DNA of 64,000 bases from Streptomyces hygroscopicus (GCA_002021875.1 CP018627.1:11160001-11224000); one strand, 5' to 3'; positions 32,525-41,459 are shown, numbered from the stretch's first letter. The notes: generated by a model not told the origin, from the sequence alone. Numbers and translations are program-made.

Positions 32525-33727
32525 ATGACGTTCTCACTCGGCATCGTCGGCGCCGGGCAGTTCTCCGGCCAGTTCGCCAAGCTGTTCCTCGCCCACCCGG
32601 GTGTCAGCGATGTCTACGTCACCGATCTGCTGCCCGAGCGTGCAGAGCAACTGGCCGCCGCGGAAGGACTGGCGGGAACCTTCCCCTCGTACGAGGCGAT
32701 GCTGGAGTCGAAGGCCGTCGACGCGGTGGCCATCTTCACCCAGCGCTGGACACACGGCCCCCTCGTACTCCAGGGCCTGAACGCCGGGAAGCATGTGTAC
32801 TCGGCGGTACCGATGGCGATCACCCGGGAGGAGATAGCGGCGATCATCGAGGCCGTACGCGCTACCGGTCTGACGTACATGATGGGTGAGACGAGCCAGT
32901 ACAATCCGGCTACCGTGCACGCCCGCGACCAGATCGCCGAGGGTGCCTTCGGGCGGCTCTTCTATGCCGAGGGCGACTACGTTCACGACATGGATCTCGG
33001 CTTCTATGAGGCCTATCAGTACAGCGGCGGCGAGAACTGGAAGGCGACCGCCAGCTATCCGCCGCTGCTCTACCCCACGCACTCCGTCGGCGGGGTCCTC
33101 GGAGCCTGGCAGACGCACGCGGTGAGCGTGTCGGCGATCGGAGTGAAGGACGACCGCGGGGACAATGTCTTCGACCAGGAGATCAGCCAGTTCGGCAATG
33201 ACGTCTCCAATGCCACCGCGCTGTTCGAGGTGTTCGGCGGCGGCTCGTTCCGTACCAACGAGTTCCGGCGGGTCGGCTATCCCTCGCACATCCGCGAGTC
33301 GCGGTTCCGGTTCTTCGGGACGGAGGCCAGCATGGAACAGCTCGCCACGGTGAGCTTCTGGCAGGACAAGAAGGGGGTCAAGGACATCACCGAGTTGTTG
33401 GAGCCCAAGCCGACACTGGCTCCCGATGACCCGTCACTCGAGCACATCGCGCCTGCCCTGCGCGCCGCCTTCACTTCGGGCTCCGCGCCCGTGCACGACC
33501 GGTCGCGGCTGCCCCGGGAGTTCGATCACCTGCACAACGGGCACGAAGGAAGCCACCACTTCCTGGTGGACGACTTCGTGACCGCGGTGAACACCCGCAC
33601 GCTTCCATCCGTGAACGCATGGGTCGCGGCCCGCTACACCCTGCCGGGCATCGTGGCGCACGAATCCGCGCGGCAGGGCGGGGCCCGGCTGGAAATCCCC
33701 GACTTCGGGGACGCACCCCAGGTCTGA
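32525..33727 (+). CDS. Gfo/Idh/MocA-family oxidoreductase
   Basis: A 400-aa NAD(P)-dependent oxidoreductase acting on a sugar or inositol-like substrate. The Rossmann motif is GIVGAGQFSGQFAKLF. The usual EKP motif reads AVP (VYSAVPMAI), so the typical Lys is missing there. The C-terminal domain includes YPTHSVGGVLGAWQ with a conserved His. The ATG at 32525 follows AAAGG. It lies directly behind the broken ABC permease fragment and was probably the catabolic partner of that lost transporter. The gene itself appears intact, and a hairpin follows at 33737-33764. Confidence 0.87.
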   Translation: MTFSLGIVGAGQFSGQFAKLFLAHPGVSDVYVTDLLPERAEQLAAAEGLAGTFPSYEAMLESKAVDAVAIFTQRWTHGPLVLQGLNAGKHVYSAVPMAITREEIAAIIEAVRATGLTYMMGETSQYNPATVHARDQIAEGAFGRLFYAEGDYVHDMDLGFYEAYQYSGGENWKATASYPPLLYPTHSVGGVLGAWQTHAVSVSAIGVKDDRGDNVFDQEISQFGNDVSNATALFEVFGGGSFRTNEFRRVGYPSHIRESRFRFFGTEASMEQLATVSFWQDKKGVKDITELLEPKPTLAPDDPSLEHIAPALRAAFTSGSAPVHDRSRLPREFDHLHNGHEGSHHFLVDDFVTAVNTRTLPSVNAWVAARYTLPGIVAHESARQGGARLEIPDFGDAPQV

Positions 33728-33736
33728 GCGGCCCTG

Positions 33737-33764
33737 GACCGGCCGCCTCCCGGGGCGGCCGGTC
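33737..33764. terminator. Hairpin after Gfo/Idh/MocA gene
   Basis: An 11-bp perfect stem (33737-33747 and 33754-33764) with a 6-nt loop, 10 bp after the stop codon. Confidence 0.7.
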
Positions 33765-33898
33765 AGGTGCCTGGCTGACGAATTGCCCGAGTCCGACATC
33801 GCCGCGCCCCAGCCCGTCGAGCACCCGGACACGAAGCGCGAACAGCAACGGCGCATACAGTCCTGACCAGCGTCGTGGACAGCACTCGTGGCGTGGGG

Positions 33899-34573
33899 TC
33901 AGGGGGAAGACGACGTGGTTTCGTCCTGGGGCGAGGTCGGCCGGCCTTCGGCGCCACCGGTGTCGTCGCCGAACGTGCCGTGCGGAGCCTGCTCAGCGTG
34001 TGCCTGCACGGCGGCCTCGAGGATGGCGCCGATCGCCTCGGGGCTCATGGCCGACAGTCCGTCGAAGAGGTTGCTCGACCGCAGCGCGATGACGCCGATG
34101 AGGCAGGAGATCAGGACTTCGGCCCGGCCCGCGGGATCGTCGGCGCCTTCTGCCGCCAGTCGGTTGGCGAGAGGTGAGATGAGCCGGGTGCGCATCTCGT
34201 CGGCCGCGGAGGCGCGTACTTCCTGGGCGCTGCTTCGGGAGAGAAGAGCCTGGACGAGCGGCCCCGGTGCCCCTCTGCGGTCCGCTCGGTGCAGTGCGTA
34301 CGCGGTGAAGGCTCGCAGGTCCAGGGTCTCCGCCGGGGCGCCGACCTCACGGCTGTCCTCGGCCACGGCCGACCTGTAGACGGCGGCCTTGTTGCCGAAG
34401 TACCGCGCGATCAAAGAGGCGTCGACACCAGCGCGCTCACCGATGTCCTTCAGCGTCACGGCTTCGTACCCGTGGCGGCCGAACAGATCGCGGGCGGCGG
34501 TGAGCAAGGCGGCACGCGTGGCGTCCGAGTCTCGCTTCCTGCCACGCGAGCGATCCGTCCCCGAGCCCGTCAA
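33899..34573 (-). CDS. TetR-family regulator
   Basis: A 224-aa TetR regulator. The basic N-terminus (RSRGRKRDSDATR) precedes the HTH LFGRHGYEAVTLKDIGERAGVDASLIARYFGNK. The acidic, Ser/Thr-rich tail is longer than usual. The start ATG overlaps the end of a truncated MFS transporter gene by 4 bp. The two formed an operon in which this protein presumably controlled the drug exporter. Its usual target therefore appears inactivated. Confidence 0.87.
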   Translation of the reverse strand: MTGSGTDRSRGRKRDSDATRAALLTAARDLFGRHGYEAVTLKDIGERAGVDASLIARYFGNKAAVYRSAVAEDSREVGAPAETLDLRAFTAYALHRADRRGAPGPLVQALLSRSSAQEVRASAADEMRTRLISPLANRLAAEGADDPAGRAEVLISCLIGVIALRSSNLFDGLSAMSPEAIGAILEAAVQAHAEQAPHGTFGDDTGGAEGRPTSPQDETTSSSP

Positions 34574-35517
34574 AGGTCCTCTCCGGTCTGGTTCCCGTCA
34601 CTGCGGGGAACCATGGCGGACGATACCCGACCGGATCCCGTCGGCCGTGTGTCCACGGCCGGACCCCCTGCCGCCACGGCGGGCGCCGCATCGGACCCGG
34701 CGCTTCGGCGCGGCGGAAGGACGACGGCGGCGATGACACCGAGGAAGGACGCGGCCGCGGTCGCCAGGAGGGCCGTGGTGTAGGCGGTGCCGCGGGGCAG
34801 GTCGCCGCCGGCCGGAGTGTAGGCCAGCATGATCGCGGAAATGGCGGCGCTGCCCATGGAGCCGCCGACCGTTCGCAGTAATTGGTTGAAACTGGTGGCG
34901 CTGCCGGTTTCGGACGGCGGTACGTGTCGCACGATGAGCAGGGGCATGACCGCGTACGCCGCCCCCACGCCGTTGCCGAGCAGGAACGTGCCGAGGACGA
35001 GGACGGCCACGTCGTCGCGGCAGAAGGCGAGCAGGACGAGGTCGACGCAGACCACGAGAGCGCCCAGCGGAAGCACGCGGTAGAGCCCGACCCGCGCCAC
35101 CAGAGCCGAGGCGACGCGGTTCGCCGTGAGGCTGCCCAGCGATATCGGCATCAGGACGAGGCCGGCAGCGGTGAGGGACAGGTGGAAGCCGTATCCGGCA
35201 GCGGCGGGGACCTGGGTGTAGAGGTTGACCAGGGACAGCACGCCGTACATGCCGATGCCCATGAGCAGGGCCGTCGTGTTGGCGGCCAGGACCGCGCGGT
35301 TGCGGATCAGCCGGATGTCGACCAGAGGGTGCCGTGCGCGCAGGGCCTGCAGCACCCACAGGGCGAGCACCACGACTCCCGCACCGAGACTCCCGAGGGT
35401 GGCGGGCGAGGACAGGCCCCAGGCCACACCTTGGCTCAGGGCCAGCAGGATCACACCCAGCCCCGAACAGAGCAGCGCCGCCCCCGCCACGTCGAGCGGA
35501 CGTCGCGTCGTGATCAA
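34570..35517 (-). pseudogene. MFS exporter (DHA2 type), N-terminal half missing
   Basis: The frame encodes about 315 residues matching only the second half of a 14-helix EmrB/QacA-type exporter. It starts at TTRRPLDVAGAALLCSGLGV, continues through the loop RARHPLVDIRLIRNR and six to seven further hydrophobic segments, and ends in a hydrophilic tail. No start codon fits, and the sequence upstream of about 35520 is not transporter-like, although the frame stays open by chance. The first seven helices with motif A are absent, so transport activity is not expected. The frame overlaps the downstream TetR start by 4 bp. Confidence 0.78.
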
Positions 35518-35669
35518 TGAGCATCGCAGCTTGCGGGGCGGGCGCCCGTCTGGGGTACGGGGCCCGGCGATCTGCGGCTGCGCCGTGTGGGCGCGAGTGA
35601 CCGGAAGCGGTGCCGCAGGCAGGCAGCGGGGCCCGAGGACCCCGGCCGCGTGCCCGCCGGGACGGTGCG

Positions 35670-36248
35670 TCAGACCATGGCGAGGCGGTCCACCAGCAGC
35701 TTCGTCCTCCGCTCGGCGTCCCCCGGCGGCAGCCGCCCGGCCCGGGTCAGGGTCGCCAGGCCGTGCAGGGCCGCCCAGAACGTCTCGGTGAACAGCCCCG
35801 GATGGACATCGTCCCCGGCGACCTCGCCCAGGCTCTCCAGCAGCGCGGCGAAGGCGTCCTTCAGCGGCGCCGGGGTGTCCTCGTCCGCGAACGCCAGGCC
35901 GCCGTCGAGCTGGAACATCGCGTCGTAGACGGCCGGATTGCGCTCGGCGAAGTCGAGGTAGGCGCGGGCGAGGGCGGCGACCCGGGCGCGCGGGCCGCCC
36001 GCGGCGGAGGCCGCTGCCCGCACCGCGGCGGCCATCTCGGCGGCGCCCTCGAGCGCGACGGCACCGATGATCTCGCGCTTGCCGCGGAAGTGGCTGTAGA
36101 GGACGGGCTGGCTGTACTCGATGCGCTCCGCGAGCCGGCGGGTGGTGACCGCGTCCCAGCCCTGCTGCTCGGCGAGTTCGCGGGCCGTCGCCACGATGAG
36201 TCGCTCGCGGCTCGCCCGTTCGCGCTCCTTGCGTTCCTGTACCGACAT
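35670..36248 (-). CDS. TetR-family regulator divergent from DUF1772 gene
   Basis: A 192-aa TetR regulator with HTH WDAVTTRRLAERIEYSQPVLYSHFRGK and a C-terminal domain of the type with LARAYLDFAERNPAVYDAMF. ATG at 36248. It is divergent from a DUF1772 gene, a frequent pairing in streptomycetes. Repeated CTATCA..GCTAGA elements between the two genes are probable operators (36258-36322). Confidence 0.88.
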   Translation of the reverse strand: MSVQERKERERASRERLIVATARELAEQQGWDAVTTRRLAERIEYSQPVLYSHFRGKREIIGAVALEGAAEMAAAVRAAASAAGGPRARVAALARAYLDFAERNPAVYDAMFQLDGGLAFADEDTPAPLKDAFAALLESLGEVAGDDVHPGLFTETFWAALHGLATLTRAGRLPPGDAERRTKLLVDRLAMV

Positions 36249-36257
36249 AATTCGATC

Positions 36258-36322
36258 CTATCATCGCTAGACAAGCGAGCAGCAGCAGTACTAGCGTTGC
36301 CGGATCAGCTATCAATGCTAGA
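36258..36322. promoter_or_regulatory. Direct repeats in TetR/DUF1772 promoter
   Basis: CTATCATCGCTAGA (36258-36271) and CTATCAATGCTAGA (36309-36322) agree at 12 of 14 positions and lie in the same orientation. Between them is TACTAGCG. The set spans the 91-bp divergent promoter and is a likely TetR binding region. Confidence 0.55.
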
Positions 36323-36339
36323 TCCCAGGAGGGGGCATC

Positions 36340-36786
36340 ATGCTCAACGCACTCGAGGTCTTCACCACCGTGATCGTCGGCGTGATGGTGGGGGTGGAGT
36401 TCTCCGTCGCCTTCGTCATCAACCCGATCCTCAACGCACTCCCCGAGGACAGTGGCCAACTCGGCCGCGCCCACGGGGGCCGGATGCTCGGCGCCGTGAT
36501 GCCGGTCTGGTACATCACCTCGCTCGTCCTCGTCGCGGTCTGGGCCATCGCCGGATGGCACCACCACGGCACCGGCCTCGCCGTCACCGCCGGCGTGCTG
36601 CTGATCCTCAGCGTGATCATGTCGATCCTGCTGCTCGTCCCGATCAACAACCGGGGCAAGACGTGGACCCCCGAGAACCGACCCGAGGACTGGAAGGAGC
36701 AGATGAACCGCTGGGACCGCTTCCACTACGTCCGCGTCGCCGTGATCATCGCCGCCTTCGCCCTGCTGGTCGCCGCCCTCACCTGA
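36340..36786 (+). CDS. DUF1772 (anthrone oxygenase-like) membrane protein
   Basis: A 148-aa small membrane protein with four hydrophobic segments. It starts MLNALEVFTTVIVGVMVGVEF, has the family's polar region NNRGKTWTPENRPEDWKEQMNRWDRFHYVR before the last helix, and follows AGGAGG. DUF1772 members are related to fungal anthrone oxygenases, but most bacterial ones have no assigned function. Its divergent TetR neighbour suggests it is induced by a small molecule. The IS remnant starts just behind it. Confidence 0.87.
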   Translation: MLNALEVFTTVIVGVMVGVEFSVAFVINPILNALPEDSGQLGRAHGGRMLGAVMPVWYITSLVLVAVWAIAGWHHHGTGLAVTAGVLLILSVIMSILLLVPINNRGKTWTPENRPEDWKEQMNRWDRFHYVRVAVIIAAFALLVAALT

Positions 36787-36830
36787 GCCCGCGGACCGAC
36801 ACCGCGCTGGTGGCGTACAAGCCCCACTCC

Positions 36831-37442
36831 CAGCACGGGGATGAACTGAGGGCCGTCGGCGGCCTGTCCCGCAGTCAGGACGAACGCCGGCGGACGGCAC
36901 CTGCGGTCGGCGACGAGGTGGACCTTGCTGGTCTGCCCGCCCCGGGAGCGTCCCAGGAGGGCGGCCTTCAGCCGGAGTTTGCGACGGCGCCGGATGCGTC
37001 GTCGCTCTTCCCGTCCGGGATCGTCTTCCGTCTTCCGCCCGTTTCGCTCTTCACGATCGCCCCCCTTTGGCCTGGGCTTCTCCTCCTCAGCGGCCTTCTC
37101 CAGCACGTCGAGCGCACCGGGATCGAGGTGCATCCCGGCGGCGTCGTGGTGGGCTCGGGCCGTGGTGGAGTCGACGCTGACCAGCGACAGGTCCACCATG
37201 CCCCGCTTCGCGGCCTCCGCTATCAGCCCCTCCAGCAGGGCCTCGAAGACACCGGCGTCGCGCCACTGCCGGAAACGGTTGCGGACAGTCGGCCAGGCAC
37301 CGAACTCGGCGGGCATCTCCCGCCACTGACCGCCCATCCGGAACCGCCACAGCACCCCTTCGAACTGCTGCCGCAGCCGCACCGGCTACGGACCGTACTC
37401 GCCGATCGGCAGGTACGGAGTCCAGTCGTTCTGCGTGGGCAC
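36831..37442 (-). mobile_element. IS5-family transposase remnant (IS427-like), broken
   Basis: Starting from a GTG at 37442 the frame reads VPTQNDWTPYLPIGEYGP and then meets a TAG at 37386-37388. After that the DUF4096 region continues (VLWRFRMGGQWREMPAEFG, then TVRNRFRQWRDAGVF). The DDE start (VSVDSTTARAHHDAAG) and GGQTSKVHLVAD segments follow. The protein stops matching after GPQFIPVL near 36831, before the remaining catalytic residues. The element thus has an early stop and a lost C-terminal half. I saw no clear terminal repeats. Confidence 0.82.
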
Positions 37443-37880
37443 ACACAGGCGGACAGGCCGTTCGTCTGTCGTTTCCAGGAAGGACGGGCTGTCCACCGGG
37501 TCGGGCGTCACCAGTTACGCACCGGCCGGAGACGGGACTCAGCAGACTTGACCCGCCATCGCCCGAACAGACGCGGCGCGCGACGGACGTAGGAGAGTCT
37601 TAACCATATCTACATATGACTTCCTGATTCTTCCTGTTCCACCTTCCGCCCCTTTTGTTCGGTCGCTTAACTCAAGGTGAGTGCGATTGACGGTGCCCAT
37701 TTGATGGCGCCGAGTCGCTTTCCCATGGACGACCCGCCTCCAGGTGCCAGTCCCGAGGCAACGGGTCTTCACGCGAGCCCCTCCCGTCTCACCGGGATTC
37801 CTCCTGCGGTTGTGGGGCCGCGTTCGTCCATCCGCTGGCTCCCCGCACTGCCAGAGCGATGCGACCGAAGGAGAATGATC
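37443..37880. other. Intergenic stretch upstream of TIG gene
   Basis: No gene recognised. Part of this may be the outer end of the IS remnant. An AT-richer patch at about 37598-37680 contains ATATCTACATATG and probably carries the promoter of the TIG gene. Open frames here look like chance. Confidence 0.4.
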
Positions 37881-38671
37881 ATGGCAACCATCACCTCGGT
37901 GGTCGACGCGACAACCACCACCAACCAAGGCAAACCCGGTGACACCGTCCAGATCAACGGCACTGCTATGGCCACCACGACGAGGGTGAACTTCGGTTCG
38001 GCGGCGGTCACTCCGACCTCGGTCACCGCCACCCTGGTCACCTTCGTCGTGCCCAGCACGGCCGCCTGCTCCGGACAGGTCTCCATCAGCGTCACCAGCA
38101 ACACCGGCGCCACCAGCAACGCACTGCCGTTCTTCGTCATCGGCACACCGACGACCACGGGGCTGAGCGTCGCCTGCGTTCCGGCCGCCACCGGTGGCGC
38201 GGTGACGCTGTTCGGCACCAACTTCCTGACCGGGACACAGGTCGTGGTGGGCGCCGTCGGCAACGTCGCGGTCACCCCCACCCAGTCCGCCCAGGTCACC
38301 TTCACCGCCCCGGCCAACCCGGGCCAGGTCGGCACGGTCTCAACCCAGCCGGTGACCATCACCACGGCCGGCGGCTCCAGCGCATCGGGCACCACCCTGA
38401 TCGACTACTACCTCGCCCCGGCCGTCACCTCGACGGCTCCCACCACGGGGACGGCAGGAGAGTCGGTCACCATCAACGGAACCGGCTTCGTAGGCGTCGA
38501 CACCGTCACCTTCACCGACAGCGCCGCCGCCACCGCCCTCGCGGTCTTCACCCCATCAGCGACACCCAGCTCGTCGCCACCGTGCCCGGCGGACTCGCCA
38601 CCGGCGCCGGGACCATCACGGTCCACACCTGCGGCGGCAACTCCAACGCTCAAGCCTTCACAATCACCTAA
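37881..38671 (+). pseudogene. IPT/TIG-domain protein with a frameshift
   Basis: A small protein of three IPT/TIG beta-sandwich repeats, about 263 aa if corrected. The ATG at 37881 has AAGGAG 8 bp before it. Repeats start around ITSVVDATTTTNQGKPGDTV, LSVACVPAATGGAVTLFGTN and VTSTAPTTGTAGESVTINGT. In the last repeat the frame is lost at a CCCC run (38551-38554). One extra base would restore ISDTQLVATVPGGLATGAG and the end AQAFTIT with a TAA at 38669. It has no signal peptide, like related streptomycete TIG proteins. Either a real mutation or a homopolymer sequencing error explains the break. Confidence 0.75.
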
Positions 38672-38750
38672 CCGTCCGGGGCAACGGGGCACAGACGGCA
38701 CGACCATCAAGTCGCCGCCCGCGCTGTCGCGTACGGGCGGCGACGTCCCA

Positions 38751-38784
38751 CCGCGCCCTGGCCGACCGGCCGGCCAGGGCGCGG
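38751..38784. terminator. Hairpin after first TIG gene
   Basis: A 14-bp perfect stem (38751-38764 with 38771-38784) and a 6-nt loop, about 80 bp after the TIG reading frame ends and 42 bp before the second TIG fragment. Confidence 0.7.
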
Positions 38785-38825
38785 CCCGTCCAAGAGGAAC
38801 GAGAAGGAAGAAAAGAGCGAGCATC

Positions 38826-39063
38826 ATGGCCCCCGTAGTGACCAGAGTCAGCCCCGCTCAAGGTGGACCAGCGGGGGCACCCCCGTGACCATCACCGGCT
38901 CCGGTTGCACCGGCGCCACCGTGGCCAGGTTCGGCCCTGATCTGGCCACCAATGTGGTCGTCGAGAGCGATACGCAGAGCACGGCCGAGACACCCGCGGG
39001 AACCGGCACGGTCAAGGTCACCGTCACGGGACCGACGGGGACCAGTACCCCCGGTGCCGCTTC
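38826..39063 (+). pseudogene. Second IPT/TIG gene, frameshifted and truncated
   Basis: From the ATG at 38826 the product starts MAPVVTRVSPAQGGPAG and stops at a TGA at 38886-38888. One extra G in the run at 38873-38877 would continue it into VTITGSGCTGATVARFGPDLA and VKVTVTGPTGTSTPGA, one TIG repeat. After about 39063 the similarity ends, so the rest of the gene is lost. Like its neighbour, it fails at a homopolymer, but the truncation cannot be explained by a single-base error. Confidence 0.7.
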
Positions 39064-39358
39064 AGCGAGAGTGGCCGTGCGCCTTCTTCTTGGCGTGCTT
39101 CTTCTTGGCCTTCTCCTCCTCCTTCACGCTCTTGTGCTGCTTGTCCCTCTTCTCCACCTGCTTGACCACGATCGTCAGCGGCTCGGCCAGCGCCTTCTGA
39201 CTTGGGTAGCGCACAGGGGCAACGGCTCCCCAGGCACGCTCGTGACCGACTTCCAGCGCCACGACTGAGCACCGACAAGGCCACCACCTACACCCAATGG
39301 GGCCGCCGGGAAGAATGCATCGGCTCCCTCGGGCCCGGGAAGAGCGTCTGGGCCGAGA
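39064..39358. other. Unassigned stretch with Lys-rich minus-strand frame
   Basis: No gene is assigned. On the minus strand a frame of about 66 codons (39062-39262) encodes a very Lys/Glu-rich end (VEKRDKQHKSVKEEEKAKKK then HAKKKAHGHSR). Near 39270-39376 a plus-strand frame ends in CIGSLGPGKSVWAEIKSAG. Both may be tails of lost genes. I recognise neither. Confidence 0.3.
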
Positions 39359-40675
39359 TCAAGTCCGCCGGGTGATCGTGTTGTTGTCCATGGTCACGGA
39401 GCCGTTGCGTGCCAGCGCCTGGCCATCGATCGTCGTCCCCGTCGTGATGGTGATCGATGTCAGGGCCAGGATCCTGCCGACGAAGGTGGTGTTGGTGCCG
39501 AGGGTGGCGGAACTTCCGATCTGCCAGTAGACATTGCGTGGCGCGGCGCCATTGATGAGGAGCACGCTGCTGGCGGATGCCGTCGTCAGAGTCGATCCGA
39601 CTTGGAATACCCAGACGGCGTTGACGTTGCCTCCGGCGTCCAGGGTGAGCGTGCCAGTGAGCCCGATGGAAGACGCGGCGTTGTAGACGCCGGGAGCCAG
39701 CGTCAGACCGCCGAGGTCTCCGGAAATGCTGGCATCGGGCGTCCGGCCGGCGGCGTTGTCGTAGGCCACGGTCAGGTCGTTCTGGGCCTGAAGGGCGGCG
39801 GCATCCGCAAAGTGGATGGTTCCGTTCACCAGGCCGGGCGGAAATCCGGTAACAGCTGTCCCTGGGCTGACCCCGAGGTCCCCGTTGACTACGGAGGGAC
39901 CGGTGTTGGTGACCGTCTGGCCGGCGAGAACCGCGAAGGCCGCTCGGTAGGTGTAGGCACCGACGGCGGTGGTGGTGCCGCCGAGCGTGGTGACGGAGAC
40001 ATCGGCGGGTCCTGGCGTTCCAGCGGGTACGAGGACCTCGATCCTGGTGTCCGACACGATCCGGTAGGCGGTGACGGGGATGCCGCCGATGGTGACGCCG
40101 GTGGTGTGGGAGAGGGCGGTGCCGGTGAGGACGACCTGATTGCCGCCGTCTGCCGGTCCGAAGGCGGGACTGACGCTGGTGAGGGCAGGCGGGTTGAGGT
40201 AGTTGTAGACGTCACGGGCGGTGGTGGTGCCGCCCCGGGTGGTGACCGTGACGGTTACCGGGCCCGCGGAGGCCGCGGGGACGGTCACGGTGAGCTTGTC
40301 GTCGGAGACGACGGTGAATGCGACGGCCCGGGTGCCGAAACGGACCTCGCTCGCGGTCCAGAAGTGACTGCCGGTGATGGTGACGGTGTTGCCACCGGCT
40401 ATGGGCCCTACGGACGGCGTAGCGAAGCGGACGACCGGCGGCGGCAGGTAGTAGAAATAGCCGACGAAGCCAGTTCCTCTGGGGGTGGTTACGGTGACGC
40501 GGACGGCACCGCAGCCGATGGGAGTGGTGGCGATGATGGTGGTGTTGTTGACGACTGTGAAGCTGGCGGCCCGGCTGGAGCCGAAACTCACGTCGTAGGC
40601 GCCGGTGAAGTCGCTGCCGGTCAGGATCACCTCGGTGTGGCCGCCGGTGGAGCCCTGGTCTGGAGACACCGGCAT
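39359..40675 (-). CDS. IPT/TIG repeat protein with ice-binding-like (DUF3494) domain
   Basis: A 438-aa protein starting at the ATG at 40675 (GGAGGGGG upstream). Three IPT/TIG repeats cover about residues 1-240 (first lines VSPDQGSTGGHTEVILTGSD, VGPIAGGNTVTITGSHF, SPAFGPADGGNQVVLTGTAL). A DUF3494 ice-binding-protein-like beta-helix occupies about 245-438 (FAVLAGQTVTNTGPSVVNGDLG, then WQIGSSATLGTNTTFVGRIL). No signal peptide is evident. The ice-binding fold is often used for adhesion or surface binding, not only antifreeze. Unlike the two TIG genes on the other strand, this one is intact. Confidence 0.85.
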   Translation of the reverse strand: MPVSPDQGSTGGHTEVILTGSDFTGAYDVSFGSSRAASFTVVNNTTIIATTPIGCGAVRVTVTTPRGTGFVGYFYYLPPPVVRFATPSVGPIAGGNTVTITGSHFWTASEVRFGTRAVAFTVVSDDKLTVTVPAASAGPVTVTVTTRGGTTTARDVYNYLNPPALTSVSPAFGPADGGNQVVLTGTALSHTTGVTIGGIPVTAYRIVSDTRIEVLVPAGTPGPADVSVTTLGGTTTAVGAYTYRAAFAVLAGQTVTNTGPSVVNGDLGVSPGTAVTGFPPGLVNGTIHFADAAALQAQNDLTVAYDNAAGRTPDASISGDLGGLTLAPGVYNAASSIGLTGTLTLDAGGNVNAVWVFQVGSTLTTASASSVLLINGAAPRNVYWQIGSSATLGTNTTFVGRILALTSITITTGTTIDGQALARNGSVTMDNNTITRRT

Positions 40676-41106
40676 GGCGCACCCCCTCCGACAGTCAGTG
40701 CGAGAGAGGACTCGGAACGTGTCTTGGATCCGGCGAAGACCTGGTCTCCCGCGGCCCGGAAACGGTGGGCAGCCCGAACCGTCAGACCACAACACATACG
40801 ATTAACCCACCCGCGAAAAGCCCCGCCAATGACCCTGGCGTCATATCACCCGAAGGATGCAGCGCGCGCAGCACTTCATCACAGGGAAACACCACCGCCA
40901 CGCCACCCCGCGAGCTGCCACAGCGCCCCTCCCGGAGCCGACCGCTGACGTCAAATCACCCCGGCCCGCTCCAGAGCCTGCACGGCCAGTCGGCGGGAGA
41001 TCCCGACCGGATCCGGCGCCTCGGCGGGAGCCGCTGCACGCCCCTGTGCGTCTCGCACCGCCGCCTGGCCCAGCGCCGCACTCTCCCGCGCGCGGTGATC
41101 TGCTGG
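40676..41106. other. Intergenic stretch without recognised gene
   Basis: Between the TIG/ice-binding gene start and the DpdA-like fragment I see no supported gene. Frames on both strands are Arg/Pro-rich, as expected of non-coding high-GC DNA. Confidence 0.4.
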
Positions 41107-41406
41107 ATGCTGGACTCCGGCGCCTACAGCGAGCTGGACTTGTACGGCCGTTGGACGGTTTCCACCGCCGAGTACGCCGCTGCGGTCCGCCGCTACAGCG
41201 ACGAGGCTGGCGAGGTGGAGCGTGCATCGGTCCAGGACTGGATGTGCGTGGATGCCTGTCCTCCAGGGCTGGCCCGGGACGGCTACCTACGGCACATCCT
41301 TGGCGCCGCAGACGCCAGCACCAAGCCCGCATCAGCCACTACAAACGACGGGGCACAGCCCCTGAAAACTGCCCAGCACTCAGAGCGAGCACCGTTGCAG
41401 TACTAA
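41107..41406 (+). pseudogene. Fragment of a DpdA-like (DUF7221) protein
   Basis: About 60 residues resemble the N-terminal part of actinobacterial and actinophage proteins annotated as the deazapurine DNA modification protein DpdA family. These are related to tRNA-guanine transglycosylase and are thought to insert 7-deazaguanine bases into DNA. Recognisable are MLDSGAYSELDLYGRWTVS and AAVRRYSDEAGEVERASVQ followed by DWMC. After about residue 65 the similarity stops, and the frame ends in a Ser/Thr/Ala tail. It is a remnant, possibly of phage origin. The start is arbitrary. Confidence 0.5.
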
Positions 41407-41459
41407 GTACCCGGCTTCAGGGAACTCAGTTCCCTCTCTGTTCTTCCCGCCGCACTCCC

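Noticed and set aside
31683..32528. 281-aa intact permease
   Set aside because: Permease-like only to about residue 160; the rest is an out-of-frame reading of the MalG-type remnant.
36258..36322. IS terminal repeats
   Set aside because: The repeats lie inside a TetR/DUF1772 promoter and are direct, not inverted; the transposase remnant starts 500 bp away.
34570..36900. 776-aa minus-strand MFS protein
   Set aside because: The first ~460 codons are shadow sequence antisense to DUF1772 and out of frame with TetR; only the C-terminal part is transporter-like.
38885..39268. Membrane protein with a long Leu run
   Set aside because: The Leu-rich stretch is the complement of a Lys-rich minus-strand frame following the TIG fragment; no real membrane protein is evident.
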